From NCBI RefSeq assembly GCF_035555955.1, contig NZ_DATMGA010000028.1, forward strand, positions 1 to 64,000: a DNA stretch of 64,000 nt. The letters run 5' to 3'. The position numbers and the translations under genes are program-made. Position 1 is the first letter of the stretch. Each line of letters begins with the position of its first letter. Origin of the DNA: Eoetvoesia sp035555955 (GTDB lineage: Bacteria; Pseudomonadota; Gammaproteobacteria; Burkholderiales; Burkholderiaceae_B). Below, piece by piece: positions 60,821-64,000 of this stretch. Below the pieces are notes generated by a model. It was not told where the DNA came from and did not search any database. It was given only the letters and a program-made list of their open reading frames with translations.

Positions 60821-61777
60821 CTACAGGCGGTTCAACAGCAACGCCAGGAACATGCCCAGGTTGCCACTGGGGGTCATCCGGTACAGCCCGGCTTTTCTGA
60901 ACCCAATGATGCGCGGTAGTAGCCATTGTTGCCGCGCCGCGGCGAACTGCGCCATGGTCCGGCGGTTTTCCGGGGGCATGTGCGGGGTCAGCTTTTGCAG
61001 GGCATGCAGGTGGATGTCGTTGTTGCGCTTAAGGGTGGTGCCGAACAGTTTGGCAATGCGGCTGGCCAGGGAAGGGCCGCCGGCGGTCATGCCGATTAGG
61101 TTGCCATCGTGCTGGCGGTAGCGCAGGCCGGGTTTTGGGTCGAAATGCACGGCGCCGCCGCAGGCGGTTACAACCAGGTAGGCCCACCAGTCGTGAATCA
61201 CGATCTCGGTGTCCTGGCCGGCCAGGCATAGCAGGCGGCGGGCGGCGTGGTTGAACACCATGGTGTTGCCGCCGGTAATGTTTTGCATCAAGGCGTTGGC
61301 AAAGCCGGGCGGACGCGTAAAGTTGGGCGAGAGCCCTATTTCCTGGTTGTTGGCGTCCACCAGGCGGGTGCGGGTGCAATACAGCGCGGGTTTGTCGGCG
61401 CTCTGGGTTTTCAGCCAGGCCAGGGCGCGTTCCAGTTTGTCGTCTTCCCAGATATCGTCCTGGTCGGAATAGGCGTAGTAATCGGCCTGGATGTCGGGAT
61501 TATGGGTCAGTGAAACAAAGTTGCGGCTCGAGCCCTGCGCGGGGCCTTGCAGTATGGTCAACTGGCCCGGCGCCCATTGGGCCTGGTAGTGGTGCAGAAT
61601 GGGCAGGGTCTGGTCGGTGGATCCATCGTCCGAGGCCCAGGCCCGCCAGTTGCCATAGGTTTGGCGCGCAAAGGAATCCAGTTGTTCCGGCAGGTAGCGT
61701 TCGCCCTGGTAGGTGGCCAGCAATATGGCAACCAGGGGGGCGGTTTTGGCGGTGATGGTAGGGGCCGGGCTGTTCAA
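60821..61777 (-). CDS. GT2-family glycosyltransferase, rhamnosyltransferase-like
   Basis: A 318-residue GT2 enzyme. It has VAILLATYQGERYLPEQL near residue 17, SDDGSTD (54-60), and the D-x-D region YSDQDDIW near residue 103, all typical of rhamnosyl or galactosyl transferases. It is encoded next to the dTDP-rhamnose genes, so a rhamnose donor is plausible. Confidence 0.86.
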   Translation of the reverse strand: MNSPAPTITAKTAPLVAILLATYQGERYLPEQLDSFARQTYGNWRAWASDDGSTDQTLPILHHYQAQWAPGQLTILQGPAQGSSRNFVSLTHNPDIQADYYAYSDQDDIWEDDKLERALAWLKTQSADKPALYCTRTRLVDANNQEIGLSPNFTRPPGFANALMQNITGGNTMVFNHAARRLLCLAGQDTEIVIHDWWAYLVVTACGGAVHFDPKPGLRYRQHDGNLIGMTAGGPSLASRIAKLFGTTLKRNNDIHLHALQKLTPHMPPENRRTMAQFAAARQQWLLPRIIGFRKAGLYRMTPSGNLGMFLALLLNRL

Positions 61778-61864
61778 GGCGCTGGGGTAAAGTGGGGTTG
61801 GGGCGATGATAGCACCTACCCGAAAGGATACAATTCACGCAACACATTCTGCGATGACGTTTGC

Positions 61865-63244
61865 ATGAAGCCTGTAGCCCCCTACCCCACGCTGGCCGAA
61901 CGCTATCCCATAGCCTTTGGCGCGGGCGTGGTGGATTTCCTGCTGGTTGTGGCCGGCAGCTATCTTGCGTATTACCTGCGTTTCAACGACTGGTATATGT
62001 TGGACTACTACTTGGTGGCCAGCATGGTTGTCGCCCTGGTGGCGGTGGGCTGCCAGGTGCTGGTGGGCAGCTATTTGTCGTGGCGTGGGCGGCATTTCTT
62101 CAGGCAGTTGGGGCGTATCTACCTGGGCTGGCTGCTGGCCGTGGCGGTTATTGCCGTGTTGGCGGTGCTGCTGCAGGTGGCCGAAAGCTATTCGCGCATC
62201 TGGCTGGTGCTAACGGTGGTGCTGGCGTTGTTACTGGGGTCGGTGTTTCGGCTGTGTATTTTCTTGTTCCTGCGCTACACGCGGGTGCGCGGGCGCAACC
62301 TGAAGCGGGTGCTGGTTGTCGAGTCGGGCGATTCGGCGGCCAATTTGCGGGCCAGGCGTGCGCTGCTGCCCGAGCATGGCTACAAGGTGGTGCAGACCCT
62401 TCCTTTTGGGCGCAGCGAGGAATGGCTGGCGCAGGTTGGGCAGGCCGTGGCGCAAAGCGGGGCGCACGAGTTGTGGCTGTGCCTGCCGCTGGAAGAGGGG
62501 CGGTTCATCAAGTCCATCTTGCATGCGCTGCGGCTGCAGACGGTGGATATTCGCTACTTCCCGGATCTGGGCGATTTGCCCCTGCTGAACCACCGGGTGG
62601 GCGAAGTGGCGGGCTTGTATACGCTGGACCTTAGCCGCAGCCCCATGGAGGGGCCGGCGCGGCTGGTGAAGCGGGCCGAGGACCTGGTAGTGGGGGGCTT
62701 GCTTTCGGTGCTGGTGCTGCCGGTTTGCCTGGTGGTGGCGGTGGCCATTAAATGCACGTCGCGCGGGCCGGTGATTTTCAAGCAGTATCGCACGGGCATC
62801 AATGGCCGGCAGTTCAAGGTGTATAAGTTCCGGTCCATGGAGGTGCACGAAGAGGCCTCGGGCCAGGTTACCCAGGCCAGCCACGGCGACCCGCGCGTCA
62901 CGCGCCTGGGGGCGTTCTTGCGCCGCACCAGCCTGGACGAACTGCCGCAGTTCTTCAATGTGCTTCAAGGCCGGATGTCGCTGGTGGGGCCGCGCCCGCA
63001 TGCCCTGGCGCACAATGAATACTACAAAGAGGTGGTCGAATCGTACATGCAGCGCCACAAGGTCAAGCCGGGTATTACCGGCTGGGCGCAGGTGAACGGC
63101 TATCGCGGCGAAACCGACACGCTGGAAAAAATGGAAAAGCGGGTGGAGTACGACCTTTGGTACATCAATAACTGGTCTTTGGGGCTGGACCTGAAGATTG
63201 TTCTGCAAACCGTGTTTAAGGGTTTCTTCAATTCCCAGCCGTAA
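61865..63244 (+). CDS. Undecaprenyl-phosphate sugar phosphotransferase (WcaJ/WbaP-type)
   Basis: A 459-residue initiating enzyme. Four N-terminal helices and a CoA-binding-like domain (about 1-255) precede the catalytic part. The C-terminal domain shows YKFRSMEVHEE (near 318), RRTSLDELPQFFNVLQGRMS (near 355-375) and GPRPHALAHN. It transfers a sugar-1-phosphate to undecaprenyl phosphate, starting O-antigen or capsule units. The ATG at 61865 begins the first membrane segment. It is followed by a GT2 gene with 18 bases between. Confidence 0.93.
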   Translation: MKPVAPYPTLAERYPIAFGAGVVDFLLVVAGSYLAYYLRFNDWYMLDYYLVASMVVALVAVGCQVLVGSYLSWRGRHFFRQLGRIYLGWLLAVAVIAVLAVLLQVAESYSRIWLVLTVVLALLLGSVFRLCIFLFLRYTRVRGRNLKRVLVVESGDSAANLRARRALLPEHGYKVVQTLPFGRSEEWLAQVGQAVAQSGAHELWLCLPLEEGRFIKSILHALRLQTVDIRYFPDLGDLPLLNHRVGEVAGLYTLDLSRSPMEGPARLVKRAEDLVVGGLLSVLVLPVCLVVAVAIKCTSRGPVIFKQYRTGINGRQFKVYKFRSMEVHEEASGQVTQASHGDPRVTRLGAFLRRTSLDELPQFFNVLQGRMSLVGPRPHALAHNEYYKEVVESYMQRHKVKPGITGWAQVNGYRGETDTLEKMEKRVEYDLWYINNWSLGLDLKIVLQTVFKGFFNSQP

Positions 63245-63262
63245 GGCGGGGGGTATCGTTGA

Positions 63263-64000
63263 ATGCCGGGGATGGAAAATTTGCGCATCGAGGTTGTGGT
63301 TCCCACGTATAACGGCGGCGGCGTGTGGCGGGTTGCGGCGCAGGCGTTGGCCGGCGCCGTAGAGGCCAGCGGGCTGGAGATTGGCGTTTTGGTGGTGGAT
63401 TCCTCTTCGCGCGATTCATCCGCGCAAGTGGCGCGGGACGCCGGGTTCCAGGTGATGGTAATCGACTCGCGCAGCTTCGACCACGGCGGCACCCGCAATA
63501 TGGCGGCGTTGGAACATTGCACCGGCTGCGATGTGGTGGTGTTCTTGACGCAAGACGCCATTATGCAGGGGCCGGATTCGCTGGCCCGCCTGGTGGAAGC
63601 CTTTGCCGACCCCAGTGTGGCCGTGGCCTATGGCAGGCAGTTGCCGCATGAAAACGCCAACCCCATTGCCACGCATGCGCGCTTGTTTAATTATGGTGTT
63701 CGAAGCTATATAAGCGGGTTGGACGATAAAGCTGCCATGGGGCTGAAGGCGGTGTTCACCTCGAATGCGTTTGCCGCCTACCGTTTGTCGGTGTTTGCGG
63801 AGCTGGGCGGATTCCCGGAAAAAACCATACTCAGCGAAGACATGTACTTTGCCGCGAAGGCGGTGTCCGCCGGCTACAAAGTGGCCTACGTGGCCGAGGC
63901 CACGGTGCGCCATTCCCACAACTACACGCCGTTGGAAGAGTTCAAACGCTACTTCGACATAGGCGTTTTCCAGCGCGACGAGGCCTGGATAGGCCGGGAG
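63263..64000 (+). CDS. GT2-family glycosyltransferase (cut by window end)
   Basis: The first 246 codons of a GT2 transferase. The start MPGMENLRIEVVVPTYNGGG is used, with a second possible start at 63272. The nucleotide-binding part is VVVPTYN, and the DxD region is FLTQDAIMQGPDSL near residue 95. Similar in type to rhamnosyltransferases (RgpF/WbbL-like). It continues beyond the window. Confidence 0.86.
   Translation, partial: MPGMENLRIEVVVPTYNGGGVWRVAAQALAGAVEASGLEIGVLVVDSSSRDSSAQVARDAGFQVMVIDSRSFDHGGTRNMAALEHCTGCDVVVFLTQDAIMQGPDSLARLVEAFADPSVAVAYGRQLPHENANPIATHARLFNYGVRSYISGLDDKAAMGLKAVFTSNAFAAYRLSVFAELGGFPEKTILSEDMYFAAKAVSAGYKVAYVAEATVRHSHNYTPLEEFKRYFDIGVFQRDEAWIGRE

Overview
The window looks like a chromosome segment of a high-GC betaproteobacterium, most likely Burkholderiales, family Alcaligenaceae (Bordetella, Achromobacter or Pusillimonas-like). 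This rests on GC-rich codon use, the style of the ABC and sulfonate-type genes, a solute-binding protein beside a Rieske oxygenase, and a large O-antigen locus. Genus-level placement is inference. No rRNA, tRNA or CRISPR array was seen.

The first 18.6 kb is ordinary metabolic chromosome. It holds two SsuC/TauC-type ABC permeases (the first cut by the window edge), a MarR regulator, mnmH, an NCS2 purine permease, rmlB and a HigBA toxin-antitoxin pair. Next come an AprA/AprB-like flavoprotein-ferredoxin pair coupled to a sulfonate-type ABC importer, an orphan hybrid-membrane histidine kinase and pgi. A Rieske oxygenase, a branched-chain-type binding protein and a LuxR-type regulator close this part.

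From about 18.7 kb to the end the window is a mosaic surface-polysaccharide region. It starts with an O-antigen ligase/polymerase and GtrA. Then follow two toxin-antitoxin operons, a GT2 enzyme, a GT-C-like membrane protein and a Wzx flippase, then two more toxin-antitoxin operons, one of them between perfect 45-bp direct repeats. A translationally coupled five-gene operon on the minus strand comes next (36.4 to 29.2 kb): Wzm, Wzt, a DUF218 protein, a fusion of a MurC-type Mur ligase with an NRPS adenylation-PCP-thioesterase module, and a NagZ-type hexosaminidase. This operon lies between two close copies of wzx, the second preceded by a decayed 3' end of the GT-C gene. I do not recognise it as any characterised system, and it is the best candidate for something new.

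Beyond the second wzx is a plus-strand operon for a polyprenyl-phosphate pentose, probably D-arabinofuranose (HAD-UbiA fusion, DprE1-like oxidase, DprE2-like SDR, an epimerase, an FAD oxidoreductase and GtrA). An AT-rich stretch with a membrane protein and a broken acyltransferase follows. Next is a complete GDP-D-glycero-D-manno-heptose operon (hddA, gmhA, hddC, gmhB) and a 1070-residue methyltransferase-GT2-GT4 protein. After a scar of rmlD/rmlA and an IS3 remnant comes a second ABC export system with a carbohydrate-binding Wzt, then rmlC, rmlA and rmlD, a GT2 enzyme, a WcaJ-type initiating phosphotransferase and a truncated GT2 at the edge.

Together the second half makes nucleotide sugars (dTDP-rhamnose, GDP-heptose) and lipid-linked pentose, starts chains on undecaprenyl phosphate, and exports glycans by both Wzx and ABC routes. 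Scars, duplications, AT-rich blocks and toxin-antitoxin modules show repeated horizontal exchange.
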